A stretch of 64,000 bases of DNA from Draconibacterium mangrovi_A (GCF_037646455.1 NZ_JBBIXN010000002.1:682001-746000); one strand, 5' to 3'. Shown: positions 50,096 to 60,217, counted from the first letter of the stretch. The notes: a model not told the origin generated them from the letters alone. Numbers and translations: made by a program.

Positions 50096-50788
50096 TTAAA
50101 TATCGACCGGAAGCAGATTTGTAAAGCGAATCTCTTCCGGTTTTATTTTGGCTTGCATTACAATCACTTCAACACCATTTTCAACAGCATCCTTTAAAGC
50201 TGCTGCATAATCCGGATCGATTTCCTTAGCCGGAGCAAAAACCTCCACATCTGTTCGCTGAACGATATAGAGCATCACGGCCCGCATTCCATCGGCTTTT
50301 ACCTGCATCAGTGTTTTCAGATGCTTTTGTCCGCGCGTGGTCACAGCATCGGGAAACAAGGCATATTTGCCTTCTTTCAGGGTAACATTCTTCACCTCTA
50401 TAAAACACTTTTCGTGTTCATTTTCAGCAAAGACATCAAAGCGCGAATCGCCGTATTTCACTTCCCGTTTAACGTTAGAGTATCCTGTCAAACCCGGGAT
50501 CTCGTTATTTTTTATGGCTTCGTTCGCCAAAACATTTGGATTTCCGGTGTTAATTCCAATCCAGTCGCCGTTTATCCTGATCATCTCCCAGGTGAACTTT
50601 GTTTTTCGCTTTGGATCGTTAACCGGTGTCAGGTAAACTTCTGCCCCACTTTCGAGGCAACTTTTCATGGTACCTGAATTGGTGCAGTGCACCACTACGA
50701 CCGTACCATCGTCCAACTCAACATCAGCCAGAAAACGTTTGTAGCGTTTGATGAGTTTTCCGTGTATAAGCTGTGTTTTGAACTTCAT
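50096..50788 (-). CDS. sfsA: SfsA family DNA/RNA nuclease (sugar fermentation stimulation protein)
   Basis: A 230-aa SfsA: TQLIHGKLIKRYKRFLADVE, VVVHCTNSGTMKSCLESGAE, DWIGINTGNPNVLANEAIKN, then the nuclease core YGDSRFDVFAE and CFIEVKNVTLKEGKYALFPD, and AVTTRGQKHLKTLMQVKADG. SfsA was first described as a sugar-metabolism effect gene and has a PD-(D/E)xK-type nuclease fold, with Glu-Val-Lys (EVKN) in the active site. It ends 7 nt before tsaD begins its stop side, so the two are probably co-transcribed. Confidence 0.93.
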   Translation of the reverse strand: MKFKTQLIHGKLIKRYKRFLADVELDDGTVVVVHCTNSGTMKSCLESGAEVYLTPVNDPKRKTKFTWEMIRINGDWIGINTGNPNVLANEAIKNNEIPGLTGYSNVKREVKYGDSRFDVFAENEHEKCFIEVKNVTLKEGKYALFPDAVTTRGQKHLKTLMQVKADGMRAVMLYIVQRTDVEVFAPAKEIDPDYAAALKDAVENGVEVIVMQAKIKPEEIRFTNLLPVDI

Positions 50789-50794
50789 TAAAAA

Positions 50795-51823
50795 TCAGAG
50801 TTGTGTGCGTGCAAAGGGAACCGTATTCTGCCCGATAAATTCTTTGTTCAGGTATTTGTAATATCCGCTAATGGCGATCATGGCTGCATTATCCATGGTA
50901 TATTCAAATTTCGGAATGATCAGGTTCCAGCCAAATTTATCGGCATTCTTTTTCAATGCATTTCTCAATCCTGAATTGGCCGAAACGCCACCGGCTATCG
51001 CAATTTCCTTGATCCCCGTTTCTTTGGCGGCCCGTTTTAGTTTGCTCAATAAAATTTCGATGATGGTGTGTTGCAGCGAGGCACAAAGATCGGCTTTGTT
51101 CTCCTCCACAAAATTCTCGTTCACTTTTATGTGATCGCGCAGAAAATAAAGAAAGTTGGTCTTTAATCCGCTAAAACTGTAATCCAGTCCCTGGATACGC
51201 GGACGCGAAAACTCAAATCGTTTAGGATCGCCTTCTTTAGCCAGTTTGTCAACATGCGGACCTCCGGGATAAGGCAGTCCCATTACTTTTGCGCATTTAT
51301 CGAACGCTTCCCCGGCGGCATCATCGATGGTTTGCCCGATCACTTCCATATCGAGGTAGTCGCGCACCAAAATGATCTGCGAATTTCCACCGGAAACCAA
51401 TAAACACAAAAACGGGAATTTGGGTGGATTGTAATCAATTCCATTTTCACGGATAAACAGAGCCAAGACATGCCCCAGCAAGTGGTTCACTTCGATTAAA
51501 GGAATTTTCATCGAGAGTGAAAAACCTTTGGCAAACGAAGTACCAACCAGCAACGAGCCCAACAATCCTGGACCACGTGTAAATGCTACCGCGTCAATCT
51601 CTTTTCGGTCGATCCCGGCACGTTTAATTGCCAGATCGACAACCGGTATAATATTTTGCTGGTGTGCCCGCGAAGCCAGTTCCGGAACAACGCCTCCGTA
51701 TTCTTCATGAACTTTTTGACTGGCCACTACATTCGACAAAATCATTTCGTCGCGGATAACGGCCGCCGAAGTATCGTCGCACGACGACTCAATTCCCAAT
51801 ATTGTTATTCCATTTTCCGACAT
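50795..51823 (-). CDS. tsaD: tRNA threonylcarbamoyladenosine synthesis protein TsaD
   Basis: A 342-aa Kae1/TsaD ATPase-like enzyme that moves the threonylcarbamoyl group to A37 of ANN-decoding tRNAs. Motifs: ILGIESSCDDTSAAVI, HEEYGGVVPELASRAHQQNI (metal His pair), VTRGPGLLGSLLVG-like FTRGPGLLGSLLVGTSFAKG, VSGGNSQI, PYPGGPHVDKLAKEGDP, and VAIAGGVSANSGLR-like AIAGGVSANSGLRNALKK. Full length. Divergent from tamB, with sfsA downstream on the same strand. Confidence 0.97.
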   Translation of the reverse strand: MSENGITILGIESSCDDTSAAVIRDEMILSNVVASQKVHEEYGGVVPELASRAHQQNIIPVVDLAIKRAGIDRKEIDAVAFTRGPGLLGSLLVGTSFAKGFSLSMKIPLIEVNHLLGHVLALFIRENGIDYNPPKFPFLCLLVSGGNSQIILVRDYLDMEVIGQTIDDAAGEAFDKCAKVMGLPYPGGPHVDKLAKEGDPKRFEFSRPRIQGLDYSFSGLKTNFLYFLRDHIKVNENFVEENKADLCASLQHTIIEILLSKLKRAAKETGIKEIAIAGGVSANSGLRNALKKNADKFGWNLIIPKFEYTMDNAAMIAISGYYKYLNKEFIGQNTVPFARTQL

Positions 51824-51877
51824 ATAAGTATCAAAGTAAATTACGTTTATTAAACAAGAATTAACGGAACTGGTTTA

Positions 51878-51885
51878 TATCTTTG
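51878..51885 (+). promoter_or_regulatory. Possible -7 element for tamB
   Basis: TATCTTTG fits TAnnTTTG, 123 nt before the TTG start at 52009. No TTTG at the -33 position. Between them lies an in-frame ATG followed after two codons by a stop. Confidence 0.35.
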
Positions 51886-52008
51886 CGTTATTAATAAGGG
51901 TTGGTTGACAAAACGCTCATTTTACTTGTCACTAAATCCGTTAAAAGATATATGTTCGCTTAAATTTGCAAAACTATCAAAAAAGGCTGGAAAATAAGCA
52001 TCATTGTT

Positions 52009-55000
52009 TTGGCAGTGCTTGTTGCACTACTGGGAGCATCCTATCTGGCCCTGCAGAACAGTTGGGTACAAACCCGTATTACCCGTCACGTAGCACACAT
52101 TTTATCCGAAAAGCTGAATACTAACATCACGGTAGGTCACGTGGATATCCGATTTTTTAAGAAGCTTTACCTCGAAGATATCCTCATTGAAGACCAGAGC
52201 AGCGACACCTTACTTTATGCCGAACTGGTGACAGCCACCATTGATACATTTAAAATTAAGAAGCACATTCTGCAGATCGATGAACTTTCATTTAGTGGAA
52301 ATCAACTTAAAGTCAACCGCGACACGGCCGATAATTTCAACTTTAACTTCATTTTTCAGGCTATCGGTAATCAATCGTTGGATAAAAATAACCACTGGTT
52401 TATTGCCTGCAATTCTTTTCTTTTCAAAGGCATGGACATCGAGTATTACGATTATTATGCCCAAGATAAAAAGAGAGTTTTTGTCGATAACCTGAATCTC
52501 GACGTTGAAGGATTCCGAAGTGTTGCCGATTCGGTTTCGTTCAGGATCAATCGTTTAGTGATGAACGATGGCAAAAGTCTTGAGTTAAATAAGCTGAATG
52601 CTGATGTGACCATAAAAGCCAAAGAAATAAACATTCTGAAAGGCAACCTCGAAAGTCGCTATTCGGCCATTGACAATGCCAATGTTCATCTTGAACTTCC
52701 GGAACAGAACGACTCGGTAAAAACTCCGTTGAACATCGACTTTACCCTTGACAAATCGAAGGTCAGTTTTCGCGAACTGGGAATACTGCTTCCGGGATTT
52801 AAAGGAATGGATCAACTGGTTGAATTTTCAGGACGGGTATACGGAAACATCAACGATTTAAAAGGAAAGAACATATTACTGAATACGGGACAGGAAACCA
52901 GCGCCATAATCGATTTCTACATCAACGAACCGCGTGACCCCGAGAACATGTATCTTTTTATCGACCTAAAGGAATCGCAAACTTCTTTTTCCGATCTGGC
53001 CAACATTCGTCTTCCAAATACATTTAAATACGACTACCTGAGTTTTCCTGAAGGATTCTACGAGGCCGGTTTACTCAATTTTAACGGTAATTTTAGCGGT
53101 TTCCTCAGCGATTTTGTAACCTTCGGAACCCTGCGAAGCCAAATGGGTACATTGAAAACCGATATACTCGTTACACCTGAAAAATCAGGAAACATTTATT
53201 ACCGCGGTAACCTATCCACTCAAAAATTCAGGCTCGATGAATTGTTCAACAAAAACTACCTTGGCGAACTTACATTCAGCGGATCGGTTGATGGAAATTA
53301 CAATACAAGCAGTAAACATGTTTCAGGGATTTTTAAAGGCGATATTTCAAGGATCGATCTCCTGGATTATGCCTATACCGACATAAAATTCGATGGCATT
53401 TTGCTCGATAAAATGTTTGATGGGCTGCTGAGTATGAACGACCCGAATTTGAAATTTTCGTTTCTCGGACAAATTGATTTTAACCACGAAATTCCCGATT
53501 TCGATTTTATGCTCGAGGTCGATCGTGCTCTTCCCGGCAAGCTTAACCTGAGCGAAACTTTTCCGAATGCTGAAACGGCATTTGATATGAATGCAAATTT
53601 TAGGGGAACAAAAATCGATAACATTGATGGCAACATCGAGATCCGGGAAGGATTCTACAAAAACCGAAACGGTGAGATCAATCTTGGCGGAATGACCTTG
53701 AATACCTCTCAGCAAAACCACACCGACTCCTTAACTTTTCGTTCTGATTTTTTAGACGTCGATATTGAAGGCGATTACCATTTCAGAAGTCTGATAACCA
53801 CGCTGGCCAAAACATTTAATGAATTTATTCCTTCATATCCGATTGCAATCAACCAGGCTGAACTGGGAAATACATTCAGCTATAAATTTAGTGTTAAAGA
53901 CATCAACAGTCTGGCCAACATCATGTTGCCGGGTTTAAGAATCGACAAACCGTTTCTGCTTTACGGGGTCGTTAATTCGGAAGAAAACAACTTTGAACTG
54001 GAAGGAAGCATCCCCGGCATTCGTTACAACAATTTTATTGGCCGCGATATTTTTATCGGGAACAAGATAATCGACGACACTTACACTTCGAAATTCCGTT
54101 TTGGCGAAATTCACCTGGCCGAAGATATGAATTTGTACAACTTTAAAATCGATTCGAAAATTGCCGAAAATGTGATTGACAATACCATTTCGTGGAGCAA
54201 TTACGACGAAATAACCTACAGCGGTGACATTCGAACGCATACCGTTTTCACAAATTCGGCTTCGGGTAAATCTACGCAGATTAATATCTCAGGCAGCGAA
54301 TCGAACCTGTATATTGCCGATACGCTGTGGCACATCACACCTTTTGAAATCAGTATCGATTCGAACGACATACTAGTTTCGGGGCTAAATATCTTTAACG
54401 AGAACCAGCGTTTGTCGCTAAGCGGAACGGCCCGTAAAAGTCAAACCGACCTGCTGCGGCTTCAGTTCAGAAACATAAACCTGCAACACCTGGGCACCTA
54501 TTTTAAAACCGAACTCGATTTCTCGGGTATAGCCAATGGTACAATAGGATTCTCGAACTTGTTTAATGAGCCCATGTTTTTATCGGACATGACCGTTTCG
54601 AACCTGAAGTATAAAGACCAAATATTGGGCGACATTTCGCTGAAAAGCAGGTGGAACAGCGATAAATCGCAGATCGACTCGGAATTAAAAGTAGTCAGTA
54701 ATAATCGCACAAAACTCAACGCCAATGGTTCGTATCAGCCTTCGACCAGCAAACTGGATTTTGATGCTACCCTCGATAGTGTACCGCTGATTGTGCTGGA
54801 ATCCTTTATAGGAAAGAGTTTCTCCGATTTCCAGGGCTACGGTAGCGGAAAGGTAAACATCGGGGGAACGGCGAATGACATTCTTCTGAACGGTGCTTTA
54901 ATGGGGGGCAATGCAGGTTTGACCGTTGATGTGACACAAATTCCATATTCATTTAGTGACAGTGTGTATTTTATAAACGATACCATTTTGTTCGATAATA

Positions 55001-56376
55001 TCCTGGTGACCGACGACCGGAATAACCGAGGAAGATTTAACGGGACCATCGTTCACGATAACTTTCAGAACATGATTTTTGACCTTCGTATGACTTCGAA
55101 TAAAATACGGGCCATGAATACTACACTGAGCGATAACGATAAATTTTATGGCGTGGCAGTGGTAAGCGGACAACTTGATATCACGGGTAAAGGCAACGTC
55201 GTGAAACTAAATGGGTCGGTTACTTCATTGCAAGGCACCGAGATCAATATTTCGATGGAAGCGGAGAATGAAGCAGAAAAGTACGATTTTATACAATTTG
55301 TAAAACCCGATGCTACTGAAGAATCTGATTTTTACAAAATTTCATCGGAGCCGGCGGGAGAACTCAGTCTAAGCCTGGCCATCGAAGCAACTCCCGAAGC
55401 TAAGGTTCAGTTGATCTACAACTCACAAATTGGCGACATCATTAAAGCGCAGGGCGAAGGCATTCTTATCTTCGAAATGAATCCCGAAGGTGATATCTTC
55501 CTTTCGGGGAACTACCAACCTACCAAGGGAGATTATCTTTTCACCCTTCAGAATGTGATCAACAAGCGATTTACCATCCAGCAGGGCGGATCGATAGTTT
55601 GGTCGGGCGATCCTTACAACGCCGATATCGATTTAAGTGCTGTTTATAAATTAAAAGCTTCGCTTTACGACCTTTTGAGCGACGATTATGAAAACCTGAG
55701 TCAAAATCAAAGGGTACAGGTTGAATGCATTATTCACCTGAAGGATGAACTGGCCAACCCGACCATCAGTTTCGACATTAATCTCCCGAATATCGAAGCT
55801 CTAGTTGAAGACAAAGTGCAGCAGTACATTAATACCGAGGACGAACTCAACAAACAGATTTTGTCGCTAATTGTAATGGGGAAGTTTTATACCCCGGAAT
55901 ACAAACGTGGCATTTACGAAGCCCAAAATACAAACATGTTTGGAACAACAGCCAGCGAACTCTTCTCAAACCAATTGAGCAACTGGCTCTCGCAAATCAA
56001 CGAAAACTGGGATGTGGGCATTAACTACCGTCCCGGAAACAATGTTACCGACGACGAAATTGAACTGGCACTGAGTACACAGATTTTAAACGATCGCGTA
56101 ACCCTGAACGGAAATATCGGGAATAACGTGAATCAGTACGGAACAAACAGCAGCCAAATTGTAGGTGATTTCGAAATTAATGTAAAACTGGTGCCCAGCG
56201 GGAAACTTCAATTTAAAGCCTACAACCGTTCGAACAATAACCTCATCTACGAAACCGCACCTTATACCCAGGGAATTGGCTTATCGGTTACTGAAGAATA
56301 CAATACTATTGGTGACCTGCTAAAAAAATTAAAGAATTTATTTACCGGTAAAAAGAAAGACGAAGAAAGCGAATAG
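52009..56376 (+). CDS. tamB: TamB-like translocation/assembly protein (DUF490/AsmA family)
   Basis: A 1,455-aa protein with an N-terminal membrane anchor (AVLVALLGASYLALQNSWVQ), a very long beta-taco body of repeating strands, and a C-terminal DUF490/TamB domain (ANPTISFDINLPNIEALVED, KVQQYINTEDELNKQI and LSLIVMGKFYTPEY). It bridges inner and outer membranes and is thought to help outer membrane protein or lipid transport. The start is unclear: TTG at 52009 is the first conventional codon; upstream, the frame opens at 51964 after a TAA, giving KKGWKISII before the anchor, so an unusual start such as ATT at 51964 is possible. Divergent from tsaD. Confidence 0.85.
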   Translation: MAVLVALLGASYLALQNSWVQTRITRHVAHILSEKLNTNITVGHVDIRFFKKLYLEDILIEDQSSDTLLYAELVTATIDTFKIKKHILQIDELSFSGNQLKVNRDTADNFNFNFIFQAIGNQSLDKNNHWFIACNSFLFKGMDIEYYDYYAQDKKRVFVDNLNLDVEGFRSVADSVSFRINRLVMNDGKSLELNKLNADVTIKAKEINILKGNLESRYSAIDNANVHLELPEQNDSVKTPLNIDFTLDKSKVSFRELGILLPGFKGMDQLVEFSGRVYGNINDLKGKNILLNTGQETSAIIDFYINEPRDPENMYLFIDLKESQTSFSDLANIRLPNTFKYDYLSFPEGFYEAGLLNFNGNFSGFLSDFVTFGTLRSQMGTLKTDILVTPEKSGNIYYRGNLSTQKFRLDELFNKNYLGELTFSGSVDGNYNTSSKHVSGIFKGDISRIDLLDYAYTDIKFDGILLDKMFDGLLSMNDPNLKFSFLGQIDFNHEIPDFDFMLEVDRALPGKLNLSETFPNAETAFDMNANFRGTKIDNIDGNIEIREGFYKNRNGEINLGGMTLNTSQQNHTDSLTFRSDFLDVDIEGDYHFRSLITTLAKTFNEFIPSYPIAINQAELGNTFSYKFSVKDINSLANIMLPGLRIDKPFLLYGVVNSEENNFELEGSIPGIRYNNFIGRDIFIGNKIIDDTYTSKFRFGEIHLAEDMNLYNFKIDSKIAENVIDNTISWSNYDEITYSGDIRTHTVFTNSASGKSTQINISGSESNLYIADTLWHITPFEISIDSNDILVSGLNIFNENQRLSLSGTARKSQTDLLRLQFRNINLQHLGTYFKTELDFSGIANGTIGFSNLFNEPMFLSDMTVSNLKYKDQILGDISLKSRWNSDKSQIDSELKVVSNNRTKLNANGSYQPSTSKLDFDATLDSVPLIVLESFIGKSFSDFQGYGSGKVNIGGTANDILLNGALMGGNAGLTVDVTQIPYSFSDSVYFINDTILFDNILVTDDRNNRGRFNGTIVHDNFQNMIFDLRMTSNKIRAMNTTLSDNDKFYGVAVVSGQLDITGKGNVVKLNGSVTSLQGTEINISMEAENEAEKYDFIQFVKPDATEESDFYKISSEPAGELSLSLAIEATPEAKVQLIYNSQIGDIIKAQGEGILIFEMNPEGDIFLSGNYQPTKGDYLFTLQNVINKRFTIQQGGSIVWSGDPYNADIDLSAVYKLKASLYDLLSDDYENLSQNQRVQVECIIHLKDELANPTISFDINLPNIEALVEDKVQQYINTEDELNKQILSLIVMGKFYTPEYKRGIYEAQNTNMFGTTASELFSNQLSNWLSQINENWDVGINYRPGNNVTDDEIELALSTQILNDRVTLNGNIGNNVNQYGTNSSQIVGDFEINVKLVPSGKLQFKAYNRSNNNLIYETAPYTQGIGLSVTEEYNTIGDLLKKLKNLFTGKKKDEESE

Positions 56377-56500
56377 AGATCGTCAACATATCGGCAAACA
56401 TTAAATATTGAAAAAATGCTGATAAAATTCCTGTTATTGTCATCAGCAAAACTTAATTTTGTGCACTTAATTTAAAACTAAAACCTTAACGTCTTCAGTT

Positions 56501-57880
56501 ATGTTTATATTAATGGTTGTGATTTTTGTTCTGGGGTATACTGCTATTGCTCTCGAACATCCTCTGAAGGTAGACAAAGCTGCTTCTGCCTTAATTATCG
56601 GAACATTAACATGGGTAGTTTACATTCTTGGTGCCGAATCGATTTTGCATTTGGGATTCAGCCCGTCGTGGTCCAATTTCCTCGCCAGTCATCCCGATTC
56701 GCATGGCTTGCACGCAGTTCATGAGTTTATTGTAGAAAGTGAGATCATTCACCATCTCGGGGAAATTGCGGAAATCCTGTTTTTCCTGTTGGGCGCCATG
56801 ACTATTGTTGAAGTTGTGGATCAGCATGAAGGATTTAAGATCATTACCGACAAAATAAAAACCACCAACAAAGTTAAATTACTCTGGATATTAAGCTTCC
56901 TAACCTTTTTCATGTCGGCATTGCTTGATAACCTGACCACAACCATTGTACTGGTGGCGCTCTTACGAAAACTTATCGACGATAAGCAAACACGCTGGTT
57001 TTTTGCCAGTATGGTAGTGCTTGCTGCCAACGCCGGTGGTGCCTGGTCGCCAATTGGCGATGTAACCACCATTATGCTGTGGATTGGAGGACAAGTAACA
57101 ACACTCAGAATTATTGAAGGCGTCATCCTGCCAAGTCTTGTTTGTATGATTGTTCCTCTGGGAATTCTTTCGTTCACCATGAAAGGCAATGTAACGCGTC
57201 CGGCACTGGAGGATGACGATATTGAATACACCACTAAAACCGAACAAATATTGTTTCTTGTGCTCGGTGTAGCAGGTCTCCTGTTTGTTCCGGTATTCAA
57301 AACAGTAACGCACCTTCCTCCTTATATGGGCATGTTGCTTTCTCTGGGTCTTTTGTGGGTAGTTGGTGAACTGATTCACAAAGACAAACCGCATGAGATA
57401 CGCGAAAAGTTGAAAGTAACAGCTGTGCTGCGTCGTGTTGATGTACCGACCGTGCTGTTTTTCCTCGGAATTCTTTCTGCAGTTGCCGCATTGCAATCGG
57501 CCGGCCACCTGAGTTTACTGTCGCAATACCTCGATGAGAAACTCGGAAACATCTTCCTGATCGATCTGGCTATCGGTGTACTTTCGTCGATCGTTGATAA
57601 TGTACCGCTTGTTGCAGGTGCCATGGGTATGTATCCGATTACGGATGCAGCAGCCACAGGATACAACGCCTACTTTATGGTTGACGGTGCCTTCTGGGAA
57701 TTCCTGGCGTACACAGCCGGTACGGGAGGTAGTATGCTGATTATTGGATCGGCTGCCGGTGTTGCCGCTATGGGCCTCGAAAAAATCGATTTTATCTGGT
57801 ACCTGAAAAAAATTACCTGGCTGGCTGTAATCGGTTACCTGGCCGGAGCAGGCGTTTACTATCTGATGTTCGGATTGTAA
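56501..57880 (+). CDS. nhaD: Sodium:proton antiporter NhaD
   Basis: A 459-aa NhaD-type Na+/H+ antiporter with about 12-13 membrane spans. Key segments: LEHPLKVDKAASALIIGTLT, LGEIAEILFFLLGAMTIVEV, SALLDNLTTTIVLVALLRKL, NAGGAWSPIGDVTTIMLW (the T/D-rich ion site), and SIVDNVPLVAGAMGMYP. Full length. It removes sodium at neutral-to-alkaline pH, consistent with a marine or brackish habitat. A hairpin terminator follows. Confidence 0.92.
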   Translation: MFILMVVIFVLGYTAIALEHPLKVDKAASALIIGTLTWVVYILGAESILHLGFSPSWSNFLASHPDSHGLHAVHEFIVESEIIHHLGEIAEILFFLLGAMTIVEVVDQHEGFKIITDKIKTTNKVKLLWILSFLTFFMSALLDNLTTTIVLVALLRKLIDDKQTRWFFASMVVLAANAGGAWSPIGDVTTIMLWIGGQVTTLRIIEGVILPSLVCMIVPLGILSFTMKGNVTRPALEDDDIEYTTKTEQILFLVLGVAGLLFVPVFKTVTHLPPYMGMLLSLGLLWVVGELIHKDKPHEIREKLKVTAVLRRVDVPTVLFFLGILSAVAALQSAGHLSLLSQYLDEKLGNIFLIDLAIGVLSSIVDNVPLVAGAMGMYPITDAAATGYNAYFMVDGAFWEFLAYTAGTGGSMLIIGSAAGVAAMGLEKIDFIWYLKKITWLAVIGYLAGAGVYYLMFGL

Positions 57881-57961
57881 CAATTAAATAAGGATTGTTC
57901 ATAACTAAAGGAACACAGTACATCAGACAAAAAAAAGCACTAAAAATATTCCTTACTTTAG

Positions 57962-57995
57962 CGGGGTATAATATTTGATATTATACCTCGTTTTT
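57962..57995 (+). terminator. Rho-independent terminator after nhaD
   Basis: Thirteen-base-pair stem CGGGGTATAATAT / ATATTATACCTCG (one wobble) with a TTG loop at 57962-57990, then a T-run to 57995. It separates nhaD from the ExbB gene at 58028. Confidence 0.85.
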
Positions 57996-58027
57996 ATTTC
58001 ATAATTGTAGAACAATATTAAGAGAAC

Positions 58028-58720
58028 ATGTTAAACTTATTGATGATCCAGGCAGATCTTTCACAGGAAATGGAAGCACTGGCAAACGAACCGGAAGGAA
58101 TCTCCACAAAATTTATCGATTTGGCACTAAAAGGAGGCTGGATCATGGTCCCCATTATTTTACTATCCTTTGTGGCCGTTTACATCTTCTTCGACCGTTA
58201 TTTTGCCATAAAAAAGGCCGGAAAATTTGATTCGGGCTTGCTCGAAAAAGTTAAAGTGTATATTACTTCCAATAAAATTGATGCCGCAATTGCCTTGTGT
58301 CGCAGTAATCCAAATCCGGCATCGCGCATGCTCGAAAAAGGGATCAGCCGCATTGGCAGACCACTCACCGATGTAAATGCCGCCATCGAAAACGTAGGAA
58401 ACCTCGAAATTCAAAAACTGGAAAAAGGACTTCCCGTTCTGGCATCGGTTGCCGGGGGAGCTCCAATGATAGGGTTCCTCGGAACAGTAATGGGAATGAT
58501 ACAGGCTTTTTACGACATGTCGAATGCTGGGAATAACATCGATGTCACCTTGCTTTCAACCGGTATATACCAGGCCATGGTTACCACAGTAGCCGGATTG
58601 ATCGTAGGTATTATCGCCTATTTTGCTTACAATATTCTGGTATCGAATGTTGAAAAAGTAGTATTTAAAATGGAAGCCACCACTTCCGATTTTATGGACT
58701 TGTTGAACGAACCGGCTTAA
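58028..58720 (+). CDS. exbB: MotA/TolQ/ExbB proton channel protein
   Basis: A 230-aa inner membrane proton channel subunit of the Ton/Tol energy system, three spans. Conserved parts: GGWIMVPIILLSFVAVYIFF, NVGNLEIQKLEKGLPVLASV, GAPMIGFLGTVMGMIQAFYD (the classic LGLLGTVxG motif), and IYQAMVTTVAGLIVGIIAYF. Followed by ExbD (9 nt gap) and TonB-like genes, a standard set. Confidence 0.9.
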   Translation: MLNLLMIQADLSQEMEALANEPEGISTKFIDLALKGGWIMVPIILLSFVAVYIFFDRYFAIKKAGKFDSGLLEKVKVYITSNKIDAAIALCRSNPNPASRMLEKGISRIGRPLTDVNAAIENVGNLEIQKLEKGLPVLASVAGGAPMIGFLGTVMGMIQAFYDMSNAGNNIDVTLLSTGIYQAMVTTVAGLIVGIIAYFAYNILVSNVEKVVFKMEATTSDFMDLLNEPA

Positions 58721-58729
58721 TACCACATT

Positions 58730-59137
58730 ATGGCATTGAGAAAACGAAATAAAATTAATGCAGCTTTTAGCATGTCGTCGATGACCGACATTGTTTTTCT
58801 GCTGCTTATCTTCTTCATGGTCACATCAACGTTGATTGCGCCTAACGCACTCAAGTTGCTGCTGCCACAAAGTAATAATCAAACAGCTGCCAAACCCATT
58901 ACTACCATTTCAATCACTAAAGATTTGAAATACTACATCAACGATGATGGTAGTTTGAAACGCGTTTCGTTCCCCGAGATCGAACCGTTTCTGCAAGGAA
59001 AATACGGTGTTGGAAACGACGATATTTATATTTCGCTGCACGCCGATAAATCGGTGGATTGGGAAGAAGTTGTAAAAATAATGAACATCTGCCGCCGAAA
59101 TAAGTATAAAATGATAGCGGCCACGGCACCGGAATAA
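58730..59137 (+). CDS. exbD: ExbD/TolR biopolymer transport protein
   Basis: A 135-aa partner of ExbB: one N-terminal span with the conserved Asp in SSMTDIVFLLLIFFMVTSTL (the D in MTD), then periplasmic domain strands TISITKDLKYYIND and YISLHADKSVDWEEVVKIMN. It couples proton flow to the TonB-like protein encoded 21 nt downstream. Confidence 0.9.
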   Translation: MALRKRNKINAAFSMSSMTDIVFLLLIFFMVTSTLIAPNALKLLLPQSNNQTAAKPITTISITKDLKYYINDDGSLKRVSFPEIEPFLQGKYGVGNDDIYISLHADKSVDWEEVVKIMNICRRNKYKMIAATAPE

Positions 59138-59158
59138 TAGTTGCGCCACGATTATTTT

Positions 59159-60217
59159 ATGAAGGAAACAGAATACTATAGCGAAAAAAAGAAGGGGCTT
59201 GTCGGAACGATCATATTTCACGTGATCGTGCTGATATTATTGCTGATCTTTGGCTTTTTTACTCCTCTGCCGCTTCCAGGAGAAGAAGGTATTCTGGTTA
59301 ATTTTGGCGACTCTGAAACAGGTTTAGGCGAGCGTGAACCCGCACCGGCCCGTCGTCAGCAAAGGCAAACTCCGCCACCTCCTCAAAATCAGGAACAAAC
59401 TACACCACTTCCGCCAACACAAACAACTCCCCCTCCAGCACAACAATCTCAACCCGAGCCGGCCAAAGAAGTGGCTATGACCCAGGATTACGAAGAAACA
59501 GCTGCCATCGATGCTGCCGAAGAAAAAAAGCGCCTCGAAGAAGAACGCAAAAAACAGGAGCAACTTGATGAGCAACGTAGGAAAGAGCAGGAAGCACTAA
59601 AGAAAAAGCAGGCTGAAGATGCTGCTGCAAAGGCAAAAGCTGAAGCAGAGGCAAAAGCGAGGGCTGAAGCGGAGACAAAAGCCAAGGCAGAAGCGGAACG
59701 AAAAGCACGAGAAGAAGCCGAGCGTAAACAACGTGAGGAAGAGCAACGAAAAATAAACGAGATAAATTCGCGCACCTCCAATGCTTTTGCCAATAGTGGT
59801 GACGGAAGTGGCGGCACGGGAACAGGTGAAGGAAAAAGCCAGGGAGTTACTTTTCAGGGCGGAAACCAGGGCGTTCCCACCGGCGATAAAAATGCCAATA
59901 ACTACGGACCGGGTGGCAGCGGCAGCGGCAACCAGGGATCTGGTCCTTCATTCAGTTTATCTGGCCGATCCACAGCAGGAAACTGGCCAAAACCCAAATA
60001 TCCGGGTGACGATGCCGGTACTGTTGTAGTAAGAATTACTGTAGATAGAAATGGAAATGTTACTTCAGCTGATGCTGGTGCTCCAGGAACAAGTATTGCG
60101 GATGAACGATTCCATAAAGCAGCTGAAGAAGCAGCATTAAAAGCCAAATTTAATGTCGATAACAATGCACCTGCGTTTCAAAGTGGAACCATCACCTACC
60201 GCTTTGTGCTCGACTAG
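59159..60217 (+). CDS. TonB/TolA-like energy transducer with coiled-coil and TonB C-terminus
   Basis: About 352 aa from the ATG at 59159 (MKETEYYSEKKKGLVGTIIF); a TTG at 59141 would add six residues. One N-terminal span (HVIVLILLLIFGFFTPLPLP), a Pro-rich stretch (PPPPQNQEQTTPLPPTQTTP), then a TolA-like Ala/Glu/Lys coiled coil (KAEAEAKARAEAETKAKAEA), a Gly-rich linker and a TonB-type C-terminal domain (GTVVVRITVDRNGNVTSADA, ending ITYRFVLD). It spans the periplasm and passes energy to outer membrane receptors or envelope constriction. The TolA-like coil makes it a hybrid in appearance. Confidence 0.83.
   Translation: MKETEYYSEKKKGLVGTIIFHVIVLILLLIFGFFTPLPLPGEEGILVNFGDSETGLGEREPAPARRQQRQTPPPPQNQEQTTPLPPTQTTPPPAQQSQPEPAKEVAMTQDYEETAAIDAAEEKKRLEEERKKQEQLDEQRRKEQEALKKKQAEDAAAKAKAEAEAKARAEAETKAKAEAERKAREEAERKQREEEQRKINEINSRTSNAFANSGDGSGGTGTGEGKSQGVTFQGGNQGVPTGDKNANNYGPGGSGSGNQGSGPSFSLSGRSTAGNWPKPKYPGDDAGTVVVRITVDRNGNVTSADAGAPGTSIADERFHKAAEEAALKAKFNVDNNAPAFQSGTITYRFVLD

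Noticed and set aside
56821..57508. Overlapping antisense frames within nhaD
   Set aside because: Shadows of a well-supported membrane protein with complete motifs.
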